Positions 1-27,769 of a stretch of 64,000 nt of DNA are shown one piece after another. The stretch is taken from NCBI GenBank assembly GCA_034440575.1, contig JAOTOL010001459.1, positions 1 to 64,000 of the forward strand, given 5' to 3'. Position 1 is the stretch's first letter. Every line of letters starts with the position of its first letter. The position numbers were made by a program, and so were the translations under genes. Source of the DNA: Imbricaverruca yamaguchii (lineage: Eukaryota; Arthropoda; Thecostraca; Neoverrucidae). The notes below the pieces were generated by a model that did not search any database, was not told where the DNA came from, and was given only the letters and a program-made list of their open reading frames with translations.

Positions 1-676
1 CCTGTCCGGACGTCGGTGGTGACTTCACTCGTGGCGACACCACCCGGCCGCCCGCGGTAACCTCACCTGTAGCGACACCTACACCCGGCCGCCCGCGGTA
101 ACCTCACCTGTAGACACCCCGTCCGGCTGCCCGCGGTAACCTCACCTGTAGCGACACTCACCCGGCGCTCCGCGGTAACCTCACCTGTAGCGACATCTCT
201 CCGGCCGCCCGCGGTAACCTCACCTGTACCCGGCGACACTCATCCGGCCGCCCGCGGTACCCTAGCACCTGTACCGCCGCCTGTTCCGGGACTACCCGCG
301 GTAACCTCACCTGTAGCGACACCTGTCCGGCTGCCCGCGGTAACCTCACCCTGAAACGACACTCACCCGGCCGCCCGCGGTAACCTCACCTGTAGCGACA
401 CCTGTCCGGCTGCCCGCGGTAACCTCACCTGTGGCGACACTCACCTGGCTACCTGCGGATCACCGCAGCACCCTGTCCGGCCTGCGGTAACCCCACCTGT
501 AGCGACACCTGTCCGGCCGCCCGCGGAAACCCTCACCTGTAGCGCCGCTCCCCGGCAAACCTCACCCGCGGGGGGCGGCCCCCTCTACCTGTCCGGCGAA
601 CACCTCCGGCCGCCCGCGGTACTTCGTAGCGACACTCACCCGGGCCGTAACCTCGGCGACCCCCGCCAACCTTCAC

Positions 677-690
<14 letters not shown>
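1..690. repeat. GC-rich minisatellite A, unit about 40-55 bp, containing a consensus splice donor
   Basis: More than ten degenerate copies of a unit containing CCGCGGTAACCTCACCTGTA and GCGACACctGTCCGGC. On the minus strand each copy holds CTACAG/GTGAGG, a near-perfect 5' splice site. The right end runs into the tentative exon at 677-824, whose end has the same CTACAG/GTGA context. Spacing is irregular. Confidence 0.9.
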
Positions 691-17061
<16,371 letters not shown>

Positions 17062-18539
17062 ATTGGACACCACTACTGATGTTGCAATGGCATATATTCA
17101 GAAATTAATGGATTTATTATCAGCAAAACAAGAGCCATCAGATGATCACAGCCAGTCAGCAAACCTGAAAAGGAAATTATAAGTTCATTACAAATTTGGT
17201 ACAGCATACCTCATGCAACAGAAAATTGGACCACAACAAATATACATATTTACTGTCGTATGTGTATTCAAATGCAATGCTTGGAATGCATCACACATTC
17301 CATTCCATTGCAATTAGTTACATTGCAATGCAATGCAATGGAACTAAGAAGATGTTTGGAAGATCTCAAGGTGTTTGCCTTGCTGGTTGATAGCAAACAC
17401 TGAGGTGACAATTTACTGATTGACTATCTGCATGCCACCAAACTAGCAATTGCACCATGAACATCACTTAACTCATGTAACTGACTTATACTGCATACCT
17501 ACACAGCTGCTCATATCAGCTGCCAGATAAGTAGCTTCCACAGATAGCAGCACATGCAGATGAGCCAATCTGTCCTGCAACTTGAATAAATGGCTACCTA
17601 TCATTAACATAAAATGTAGATAAGCAGACTTGGAATATATTAGCATAGCACATAAACAGTTACACAGTGGTGCCATAGGGCATTGCAGCCCTACTACTGG
17701 TTTGGATCTACAACAAAAACATTGGCATACCCAAGTTCTAGGTAGTTGGTCTCAGTAAGCAAACATAGGAAACAAAAACGAACTATCTGCATCCTCAGGA
17801 TCTGTTTCCAACACTCTGCACCACTCAACAGTCACATCAGCAACATTGGCCAAAAATTATGGTTGCAGTGTTATTAATTGCACTGCTGACATATTCTGAG
17901 TGAGGCTAGGCCATGTAAGGTTAGTTTTTATTTGTCTTTGTGATTTAAAAAAATGTGTTGATATTCTTTTAGAACCAAAATATCTTCTGTAAAAGGAGGT
18001 AGGCAAGGTTGGATTATATTTTGTCAATGTTGCATTATTCTTTACTTCATATAACTTGATTGAAATCCTGCTTTTTGCAATCATTTTGCTTCCAAACTGA
18101 AAACTATGAATGTATACCTCAAGGGAGTGGGCATATCTTCTGCTGAATCACACTGTTGCATTACAGTCAGATATGATATACAAATGTTTTAATAAAAAAT
18201 ATGATTGAAGCTCTAAAATGTAAATGCTGACAAATTCACCATATTTTCGCCACACCAGATTCCTGACATGAGTTAATATTCAGGGTTTGTAAAACAGCAT
18301 TGCCTTTGGGTAGTTGACAGTTAGAACATGATGACCTCTAGGTTATAATTATTCTCACTTCATTGGTGAAATATCAAAAGATGCTATTTAAAATGGACTT
18401 AAATCTAGCACCCCCAGATATAAATAATGGAAACCAGATATGAATCACTAACAAACTGTGTTCTGACATCAGCCAATGTTGTAAATGAAAATGTTATAGT
18501 CACAAAGTGTTCAGACTTAATAAGAGCCACAGGGGTCAT
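17062..18539. other. Region upstream of Ack start codon, nothing recognised
   Basis: AT-rich. It must include the Ack 5' UTR and promoter or further upstream exons, but no element can be assigned by eye. GCAATGCAATG short repeats occur near 17320. Confidence 0.4.
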
Positions 18540-20935
18540 AAAGTCATAAAGTCATAAAGTCATAAAGTGTTAAGGCTTAATAAGGGTCACAAGGGCCCAT
18601 CTGGGTCAAGCCTGTCTAGAAGATATTAGAAAGTACATGTTCACACCTATCAATTCCAAACCCATGCAATCCCTCCACCTGTGCCACCACAGCCAATCTC
18701 ATCAGTATGACATCGCAAAGGAAGTTGCCAAATCCACTGCTAGGTACACCCCATATAGTACAACATAATACTAGCATAATGTTATACCCTATATAGCTAG
18801 TGAAAATACTCAATATCCCATGCATCACAAGTTAGAATTCAAAAACAACATTTTCCTGTCTAAAAAAATTATCCACCCTACTTTTAAAGACATTCAATGA
18901 GGGACTCCCCACTGCATCAGCAGGCAGCCTATTCCATTGGTCAACAACCCTTTGACTGAAGACCTGTTGTCGTTTAACTGTCCTGCACCTCATTTTGTCT
19001 AACCTGAATTGATGACCCCTATGGGATACTCTAAACTGCAGAGCATCATTCAAATTGACCTGATCTAGCCCTCTAACAATTTTGTACATTTCAATCATGT
19101 CTCCCCTTAATCTCCTATACTTGAGTGAGTACATATCTAATGCATTAAGCCTTTCTCCATATTCTAAGTTACTTAATCCACTGACGAGTCTAGTGGCTTT
19201 GCGCTGGACTCTTTCTAACATATCTATATCCTTTTCTAGGTAGGGGCTCCATGCTTGTACAGAGTACTCCAAGTGGGGCCGCACATATGCTAAGTACAGC
19301 TTTTTCATGACTTCCCTGCTCTTATATTTCACACTTCTATTAATGAGTCCCAGCATTCTGAGTGCCCTATTTCTAGCTGAGATACATTGTTTTTCTGCTT
19401 TAAGGTCTTTTGAGACCAACACACCTAAGTCCCTTTCCTCTTCAATAACATCCAGTTCCCTCCCTCCCATTTTATAACTGAATGTCTCGCCTGCAGACCC
19501 TATATGCATAACCTTACACTTATCATAGTTGAAAGTCATCTGCCATTGATCAGCCCACTCTTTTAGGTCGTCCAAATCTAGTTGAATATTACTAGATTGA
19601 TCTCTGCTGTTAGCCACTCCTACCAGCTTGATGTCATCAGCAAATTTGAACACTATTCCTCAGCCCTACTTCAATGTTGTTCACAAAGATGATAAAGAGG
19701 AGGGGCCCTAGAACAGAGCCCTGTGGCACTCCACTCAGAACATCTTTCCAACCAGATTTGCATCCATTTAATACTACCCTTTGTTTCCTTCCCTGCAACC
19801 ATGCTTCAATCCAATGTAGAACTTTTCCTACAATCCCATGTTGTTGTAATTGATGAATTAACCTTCCATGTGGAACTTTATCAAAAGCTTTGCTAAAGTC
19901 CAAGTACACAACATCCATCCTGCTTTCATTGTCTACTTCTTTGGTAACATACTCAATGAACTCCAATAGGTTAGTTAAACAAGACCTTTGAGATCGAAAT
20001 CCATGTTGAGTATCCCTTAAAAGGTTGTGCCTATCAAGATGAATCTGAACATTCTGTTTAACCAGCTTTTCTAGTACTTTGCAAACTAATGAGGTCAAAC
20101 TGACTGGCCTGTAGTTTCCTACACTCTTCCTATTTCCCTTTTTGAAAATTGGTACTACATTTGCATTTCTCCAATCTTCAGGTACTTCTGAATACTCCAT
20201 AGATCGCCTGAAAATGATACCTAGGGGAGTTGCTAAAGCTTTAGCACACTCTACTAAGATCCTAGCATATATTTCATCTGGTCCGGAAGCTTTATTAGGT
20301 TTTATATTCTGCAACTGCTTCTCTACGGCTTCTGTAGTTATTGTAAGATCCTCCAGCATATCACCTGCCATGGCATGGCCTACAGATGTTCCTATTGTAC
20401 CAGAATTATCTTTAGTGAAGACTGATGAGAATTGCTTGCTTAGGGATTCCACAATGTCGCAATCATCAACCACTATTTCCCCATCTACCTCCAGTGGTCC
20501 TACACTACACTTTTTAGCCTTACATTTATAGAAGCTAAAGAATCTCTTAGCATTACCTGCTGAACATTCTCGAGCAAAGTTGATTTCAGCAAGTCTTTTA
20601 GATGCTCTAACACACCTCCTAACTTTATTTCTAGCTATTCTATATGATTCTAGGTTTAACCCAGAGTTAGTATCTTTTAGTTTCTTGAATGCTTGTTTCT
20701 TTGCGTCCAGTAATTGCTTAACTTCCCTAGTCAGCCACGAAGGGTGCTTAACCCTGTTTGATCTAATTTGCCTACTGGGAATGAACCTATCCTGACCCTG
20801 AAATAGCTTATCTTTTATCATTGTCCACATTTCATAAGCATCTAAGCCATTCAATATGACTTCCCAATTAATTTCACTTAGGAAGCTCCTGAACTCACTG
20901 TAATTCCCTTTTGTAAAATTCGGAATCAATGTTCT
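18540..20935 (-). mobile_element. CR1-like LINE (reverse transcriptase part, 3' end)
   Basis: RT in two overlapping frames: 19637-20929 (430 codons; NVVPIFKKGN, YRPVSLTS, LDFSKAFDKVPH, SGVPQGSVLGPLLF) and 18832-19653 (KFADDIKLVG through LEYSVQAWSP). A 1-base-type frameshift sits at about 19640-19653, immediately before the catalytic FADD motif. The 3' end has GGGCCCTTGTG and an octamer tail (TTTATGAC)n at 18537-18563, as CR1-type LINEs have. No RNase H seen. Confidence 0.9.
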
Positions 20936-20973
20936 GTTGGTTGCTACCAGGTTAGGTCCATCCAGGTTAGGTC

Positions 20974-21310
20974 TGTAAATTGTCTACTTCTATAGCTGTA
21001 TACTCCATGAACTCCAATAGGTTAGTTAAACAAGATCTCCAAGATAAAATCCATGTTGGGTATCCTTAAATATAGTGTCTGACTAGATGAGTCAAAATTA
21101 TGTTTGACGAGTATTTTTCGGTGTCTTGCAAGCAAATGAGGTCAAACTGTCTGACCTTTAGTTTCCTACATGCTTGGTACTTACCCTTTTCCAAATTGAT
21201 ACATTTGCATGTTGCCAATATTCCAATTACTCCAGAATCTCCATGGAATACTTGCAAATGATACCTATGGGACTGCCAATGCTTTAGCACACCCTACCAA
21301 GATCCTGCTG
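20974..21310 (-). mobile_element. Second, older fragment of the same CR1-like RT
   Basis: This stretch repeats 19940-20275 in the same orientation (both contain AACTCCAATAGGTTAGTTAA and AATGAGGTCAAACTG) at lower similarity and without an open frame. It lies where the endonuclease domain of the first copy should be, so the locus is a composite of two insertions or a rearrangement. Confidence 0.8.
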
Positions 21311-21337
21311 TAGCTTGTTAATTCAAATTGTTCCAAA

Positions 21338-21560
21338 TTATCTTCTTTTTTTAATTTCACCAACCCATGCCTTAGTTATGCATACCAAATATAACCTTTC
21401 AGACAATATATGTGTACACAATTTCCCAATTTTGTTCCTAGCACCTCTGGCATTTACATCAAAACAGGACAAGCTATCCATGTCCTTGTTTGTAATACTC
21501 TTCTCTTTATCACCTATATCCCCCATGACCTGTATAGTTGCATTGTTTTCTAATCAGAGC
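21338..21560 (-). pseudogene. LINE endonuclease N-terminal fragment
   Basis: Reads NARGARNKIGKLCTHILSER then LYLVCITKAWVGE, the 'N-x-R-S-x-x-N-K...EAW' start of an APE-type LINE endonuclease. The rest of the domain is missing or eroded. Confidence 0.65.
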
Positions 21561-23269
21561 CTCATTGCACATATTGCTGAGAAATTTTACTCCTCTCTTG
21601 CTCAGATTGAGCCTGTCTAACACAAACATTCCAGTCCTCCAAAAAACAAATCCCACAGATCCAGGAGCCTTACCTGAAGCCCCTCAAGTCTTGGCTGTCC
21701 TGCTATTTTGATTTACTCCAATGGCTCTATAATACCATTCTACACCTCCACATACCATAGAGAGGATGAAGGTTATCACTCCTCTCTTCTTACTTCCTGC
21801 TTACCTACCTATCAAATCTATGTGCTTTTATTATTTCTTCCACTTTAAATCTTCCTACATAATTCACACTAGCACATGCAATTCCTGTTATACCCTCTCC
21901 ACTTCACTCCATTATTCCTTCTGACCTATCGCCAACATCATCCACTAGGACACCTGGGAAGCAAGCTATGATACATGTTTTAAGCTGTTATGAATTATTG
22001 GAATTTATCATTCCAATGCAATAATTATCAATGTGGCTAACATGATGGGACCACTGATTTTCTGAGCAAATGCTTACATTTCAGATTGAGCCAAGGCCCT
22101 TTACATAGATAGATGTTGAGCAAGATAATGTAAAATGCTTGAGGAGTGAAGTAACATCAAAAGAAATGTAGTTTTTAATGCAACATAACATAACCTAACC
22201 CAACTAAGCCGCCTCCCTTCATAGAAAAACAAAAAATGAAAGTGGAAAAATGTATGGAAATATATTTTCTGAAAATTTCCAAAATTACAGAATAGCCTAC
22301 CCAGTCTAACCTAATAGAACAAACTGCATTTGAAGGATAATTTTTTCAAAACATTTTCCTTTGATTTTTTTGTAAACATTTTCAACTTTTAAAAACTGGA
22401 ACTAACCTAGCCTACCCAAACCTAATACATTGATTTGCTTTACAGTGGCAAATATGTGCAAACCCCTGCATTTTTTCCCACCTTTAAATCACAATAATAT
22501 CTAAGTACCTAGTTGGGTACCTACCTACCTAGGTACCCAACTATGTATGTACCTAGGTAGGTACCTACGTACCTACCTAATCCCTGTACTTCAGTTTCTA
22601 CTACAAAATGGGAGCTCAGTATATTTCTTGAATACTCACTAAAACCCTGCCTCCCTCTCTCCCTGCAGCTGGGCATCTATCGCTTGTGCCCGCATCCTCA
22701 ACAGCATTACTCTCCACCCCTGTTTACTTGGGTGTAGTTGCGAACACATTCAGCAAATAATCTTCGTGACGTCACGTAGAATAGAATATTCTGCGTCAGC
22801 TCCGAAAACACCGTTGGTGGAGTTAGGCTAGGGTTTGCCAGGATTTTTTTCAGCCTTTTTACACAAATTGTTTTTTGTTCAAAAGCAGTTCATGGTAGCT
22901 TAGATTAGGTCAGGTAATTCCAATTTCAATTTTTAAGGGAATTGTCTGGAAACTTTACAAAAAATAAATATTTTCCTTCTTCCATTTAAGACTATGCCAG
23001 ATTAGGTTCCCAGGTTATGTTCCGTGATTTACACGCGTCCTGCTTTTTTTTCTTTTTTCGTTTTCACAGTTTTGTACAGATGCTGACATTGTGTACAATC
23101 ATGGGTGCTGCTTTCGATGGCGCATGCCCATATCCTAGGTATGCGCCCCTTCCAATAATCCAAAGTTTTCACCTCGCACCCAATAGATGCGCCCCCAATA
23201 CATTTGGGCTCTTCCATTGTGTCCATGTCATGCCTCCGCACACAAATATTCCCAGTTTCAGAAAATAAC
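21561..23269. other. No gene recognised
   Basis: AT-rich. Notable: palindrome-rich TACCTAGGTA/TACCTACC repeats at 22500-22585, and GTGACGTCAC (contains the CRE octamer TGACGTCA) near 22768. No coding signal. Confidence 0.5.
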
Positions 23270-23640
23270 GCCCCTGACGCATACGTATATGCATACTTAG
23301 ACAGTCCCTGCATATATCGCCGCACTCCAAAATGTGTAAACCCGCGGCAGGTTTACACAAGGATCGAATTCTGTGTATATCGACGCACACGTTTGTCACG
23401 AGCACTTAAATCCACACAGGCATGGGCGTATGTGTACATCGACGCATGCGTTGTTCACGTCCGCGCAGATATACACCAGTACCGCCTCCTGGGTACATCA
23501 ACGCCTCCCTGCATCGATTTACGCAGGAATCACCTTATGTGAACATCAACGCGGGCGTATTTCACGCCTACGTAGGTTTACACAGGCATGGCCTCCTGTG
23601 TAAATCGACGCACGCTTATTTCACGTCCGCGTATATATAC
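23270..23640. repeat. Degenerate minisatellite, unit about 60 bp
   Basis: Five to six diverged copies containing GT-TATATCGACGCA, TTCACG-CCGCG and ATA-ACAC motifs. Confidence 0.75.
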
Positions 23641-23644
23641 AACA

Positions 23645-23925
23645 CCGGGGGCATTCATAATGTCCACAGCTCATAGTGTCCACAGTTCACAATGTCCACA
23701 TGTTCGTAACTTCCACAGCTCACAATGTCCACAGTTACCCACTCCCCCTTTATCCATTCTTCCCCCTCCCTTTTTTTTCATATTGTCCACAGTTCATAAT
23801 ATCCACAGCTCACAACTTCCACAGCTCACAATGTCTACAGTTCATAATATCCACAGGTCACAATACCCACACGTTCATAATATCCACAGTTCATAATGTC
23901 CACAGGTCACAATGTCCACACCGTC
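23645..23925. repeat. Short-unit tandem repeat (about 15-18 bp)
   Basis: Around 14 copies of CACAATGTCCACAG / TTCATAATATCCACAG, with a break at 23730-23790. Confidence 0.9.
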
Positions 23926-26696
23926 TCCGGGAAAATATGCTACGTGAAATCATTTTCGACCTTATCGCATTTGGCGGTGCGGCAAACCGACAGGTGTAGA
24001 AACCTCTGGTTCATCTCTTGCTAACAGATGGCAGGTCGATCAGTTCGCGCGAGATGCTGCAGGGCGATGAATTCATTCGAGATACGTTTCTCGGAATCAG
24101 AGTTGGACATTGGCCTGCGTTTCGTAGTCAAAATCGATGCATAATACGTAAATACAGCTAGTCATGTGGCTAAATTGTTCAATGCAATCTGATATAGTCT
24201 TAACCCTCGCATTGATGACGTCCCAATCATCATTCGTATTGGTTGTTGTTTCTAGAAGCCAACCGGCTAACTTTTTGTTTCTGATCCGAATGACATGTAA
24301 TTTGGTGAACGCAATTGTCGCATCGGTACTTCCTCACGCTAAAGATTGTAAGATAATATACTTGATATACTTAAAGTTATTGTGATATTTTCATCGGGTG
24401 CCAGGCACAACCGACGATTTGCCACCTCCGGCCATGGGCCCGGCCGCCCGGCAGGGCCCGAGGTCTGGTTCGTAAAATGTTTACCAGCTCGCGCACGTTA
24501 CATCATCCATCAAATCGCTCTTGTTTGGACACAATTGGGCTGATAATTCAACAAAGATCGGTCATAAGCGCCAGGCGGTTGTGTTTCTCCCCTCCCCTTG
24601 TGCTCCTCTTGGCTTCCAGCTCGGTCCGAAGGACCACATGCCATCGTCCTGTCGCTGCTGCACGGTCGAACATTGGCTTGATTCGCAGCACACATTCCTC
24701 CGTTTCGTTCGAGGTCTGCCATCGGCTCTGAAGAGCAAGGTTGTCGAGTTTCACAGCCAGCATTGGCTCATAGCCGGAGCCGCCGACCTCCGTCCGGCGC
24801 TACGAGGATATGGTGGTCTGCTTCGCGGCTCATCGGCTCGCATCCCTGTGGTCTTAAAGATTGTCATCTGCTTGGTAGTCCAAATATAATTTTCAGTGTT
24901 ATCAATTGCACGTGTTCAATTGCCTTTGGCCTGGCTGTTCGTACTCGATGCATTATTGGCATGCTTTTCCAAACATCAGCTACAAAAAAGGAGAGAAGGT
25001 GTCGCAAGAAGTCTGTACTCGAATGCGACATAAAGCACTGTCTGCGTGGTGAGGTGATGTGAGCACGATTGCCAATATAAGCGAAACATTGTCAAACTGG
25101 CGTATTTTCCAAAATGCTCGACGATGCAGTATTTAAATCGGCGATTGGCAAAGCAATTTATGGAAATTGCTGATTAATCCGCGCCGTACTGGGGGGAGGG
25201 GGTCGTTGACGATCCCCCTAAGGTTTTGCGCGGACTGTGAAAGAATGGCGCGCGGCAGCGCACCAAAATTTAGCATACCTTTTCCCACATCAATTTGGCA
25301 TGTTGTGTCATATTTTTGAAGTCAGGTCATCTAGGGTCAACGAGTTAGTTAAGGTCAAATGAGGTCACCTCCAAAAAAGTGGAACCAATCGTCACGCTTT
25401 AACGGATGAAGATATTTGAATGGAACTTTCAGCGTTTGCTTAGCTTTAGGGATGCAACAAAACGTCGCACTAGAGGAATTTGCCACTTTTTACGTTTTTT
25501 ATTACTTATTAGTTTTGTATATTTGCCCTTTAGAGTTAAAATCGGAGATTATGGCGAAAGTAAATATTTGTATCGGGAAAGTTGACTTCGAGCGCAGACA
25601 ACCGCACAGTGTGCAAACCACTTGATTTAGCAAGGACCTGACCGGTCCTCGTCCACCGTGGCACGATCTGTATCATCACAAAGACGTCGTCCAACCGCCG
25701 TCTCCGGCCCAGACGACCACCCTGAATTACAACTACATGCACACCAACCACGCTACCATATTAGTATCCAAAATCTACCCCCGGCTATTTCGCTCCTGAT
25801 CGGATTTGAGCGGAGTTCACCCAAAATTGGCAAGTCTACACTGACATAACACTAGCCTGACCTAAACTAACCAAACCAAATCTTACCCAATCTAACCAAA
25901 CCTAACCAAAACTAAACAAACCAAGTCAAACTGAATCAATCCTAAACGAAATGTAACCAAACTGAACCAAACCTAAGCGAAACCTAACCTAACCTAACCT
26001 GACCCAACCTAACCTAACCTAACATGACCAAGCATAACTTAACCTGACAGCCTAACCCAACCTAACCAAACCTACCTAACAGGATTTGACCTGACCTAAG
26101 CAAACCTCATTTAATCCGTGGCAGCAAGAGCGACTGATCGTAAAAGTATGCATAGCTTACATATAGACCGTGTAGAATACTTCCCTTCTCCGAGCAGTTG
26201 TGAACCGAGGTTGCGCGAAATTAACTAATCTGCATTAACCTAGCCTAACTTAACCAAACCCAACACAACGCAACACAACACAGCACAGCAAAACCCAATC
26301 GAACCGAATATCACCAAATCTAATTTAACCTAGCAGGACCTGGCCTGACCTAACCTAAGCTGACCTCAGCTGATGTGAGTTGTCCTGCCCTTTTCCAACT
26401 TCATTTTTATATTATTTTGTACCATATTTGTATTTCCCAGCGGACAACATAAGATGTATTCACCTATATAAAATCCTTCACACGGTAGCTTAACTGGTGT
26501 GGTAGCACATGCGACTTGCATTATTTTGGACCGATGAAGTTGGCTCCAGCAAGTCTAACGACTCATCCATGCAATGAGCCGGTTGGGAAGACCGAAAATG
26601 ATGTTTGGTAATGCTTCAAAACATTCTTGATTGTATAAAAAGCTGTTTCGTTTGTGAAAATCTAAAGGTATCGTGTGAATCACAATCGTTTGGGAA
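23926..26696. other. No gene recognised; degenerate CCTAA-rich tract inside
   Basis: 25860-26360 is a degenerate CTAACC/CCTAA tract reminiscent of arthropod TTAGG telomeric DNA but heavily interrupted. 25320-25375 contains several AGGTCA half-sites. ORFs around 24.5-24.9 kb have no recognisable homology. Confidence 0.5.
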
Positions 26697-27029
26697 ATGC
26701 GTATATATCACTTTTTATCCAAAATGTGGCCTCACCGAGAAGTTCATGGAGTGGGGGAAGAGCCAGTTTTATGGGTCACGACACTTGTCACTCTTGTCGC
26801 GTTGGCTAACCCCTGGCATGCCGTAGATGCCCATAGTCAATGGGGAAAGTGTAGCCGGTGCATGGATCCAGCTAATGCACGCCACGGCGTGTCGTCACTT
26901 TTATCCGTTTTCCAGTACCAGACACAATCGGAAAAAAGCGATGGAAACTGCCGGCTATTCTTTGGATGCACGTGCCACGTACGGCGAATTAACGTTTGCA
27001 CTTCCGAACTCCCCTCGGAATGCAAGTAA
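26697..27029 (+). CDS. Candidate Cys-rich secreted-peptide exon (hypothetical)
   Basis: 110-codon open frame. A hydrophobic stretch VLWVTTLVTLVALANPWHAV, followed by a DA/HS junction, could be a signal peptide core. The C-terminal part has seven Cys (KCSRC, GNC, GCTC, VC, EC). The frame ends ECK at CAAGTAAGG, which is both a stop and a consensus splice donor. No family recognised; the overlapping frame 26827-27036 is equally open. Could be chance. Confidence 0.25.
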   Translation: MRIYHFLSKMWPHREVHGVGEEPVLWVTTLVTLVALANPWHAVDAHSQWGKCSRCMDPANARHGVSSLLSVFQYQTQSEKSDGNCRLFFGCTCHVRRINVCTSELPSECK

Positions 27030-27069
27030 GGTTTAGCAAATAAATGATCAGTCTATCTCAGAAGAAAAT

Positions 27070-27265
27070 GCGAATTGAAAATGAATAAACACGAAAAAAA
27101 TATATTTCGGCGAAAAAGTACCGGATTTCCTTGATCTTGAAATTATTGTACGGGTCAAAGTACATGAAGGCAATGGACAGACCAAAATGAATTGGGGCCA
27201 CATTCCATTGGCTCCCATGTTATAAGTTGAAATAATTGCGGGGTTGGTGAAGCAAACATTGAGGT
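27070..27265. repeat. Dispersed repeat, copy 1 (inverse partner at 30578-30720)
   Basis: AAAGTACATGAAGGCAATGG and ATAAGTTGAAATAATTGC match the reverse complement of 30578-30690 at roughly 75-80 percent by eye. Confidence 0.75.
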
Positions 27266-27769
27266 CGCAGTCCCCCTCAAAGGTAGATACAACACCCCTG
27301 AGTCGAACAACCGGCAAGTGGTAGCGAATCGGCGAGAGGTAGTGTCGTTGCCAGCTAGGGCATGATGCAAGGGTTGATCTAATGGGGGGAAGAGAAAATC
27401 GCACCCTTATGACCCGAAGGATGCCTCTCTTGGAGGTTCCAGTGTACCCCCTCCCTCGAAATACTCAGCTGAATGCGCTCCTCGGCCTGGGAACGGCAGC
27501 CCTCTGAGAATCCGAACACACGCCGCAAATTTTTCGGCGAGTCACTCCTCAGAAAAAAAAACAAATGCTGCCCCTCTGGTAGACCGGAGTGCACCCCTCC
27601 AAATGTTCTGGACCAAGAGCCGCCACTGTGGAGAAATGACGCCTCCTTATAAAAATCATGAATCTGTCAGTGGTATGGTGTAGGGGAGGGGTTTGCACCC
27701 TCCATGGGTCTTCCGTTCAATCCTCTGCGGATTGGTGAGCACGCTAAAGTGTAATCTCCATTCAGTCGT
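27266..27769. other. No gene recognised
   Basis: Contains a run-through of short open frames without family signal. Confidence 0.4.

Noticed and set aside
22760..22780. CRE-type promoter (TGACGTCA)
   Set aside because: Single palindrome without TATA, initiator or downstream gene; chance is likely.
24477..24889. Overlapping 70-122-codon ORFs on both strands
   Set aside because: No start context, family motif or splice support; both strands open by composition.
25860..26360. Telomere or interstitial telomeric array
   Set aside because: CCTAA-like words are heavily degenerate and mixed with CCAAA/CTGACC; no perfect TTAGG run.
26480..26570. tRNA-like A-box (TAGCTTAACTGG)
   Set aside because: No B-box or cloverleaf follows.
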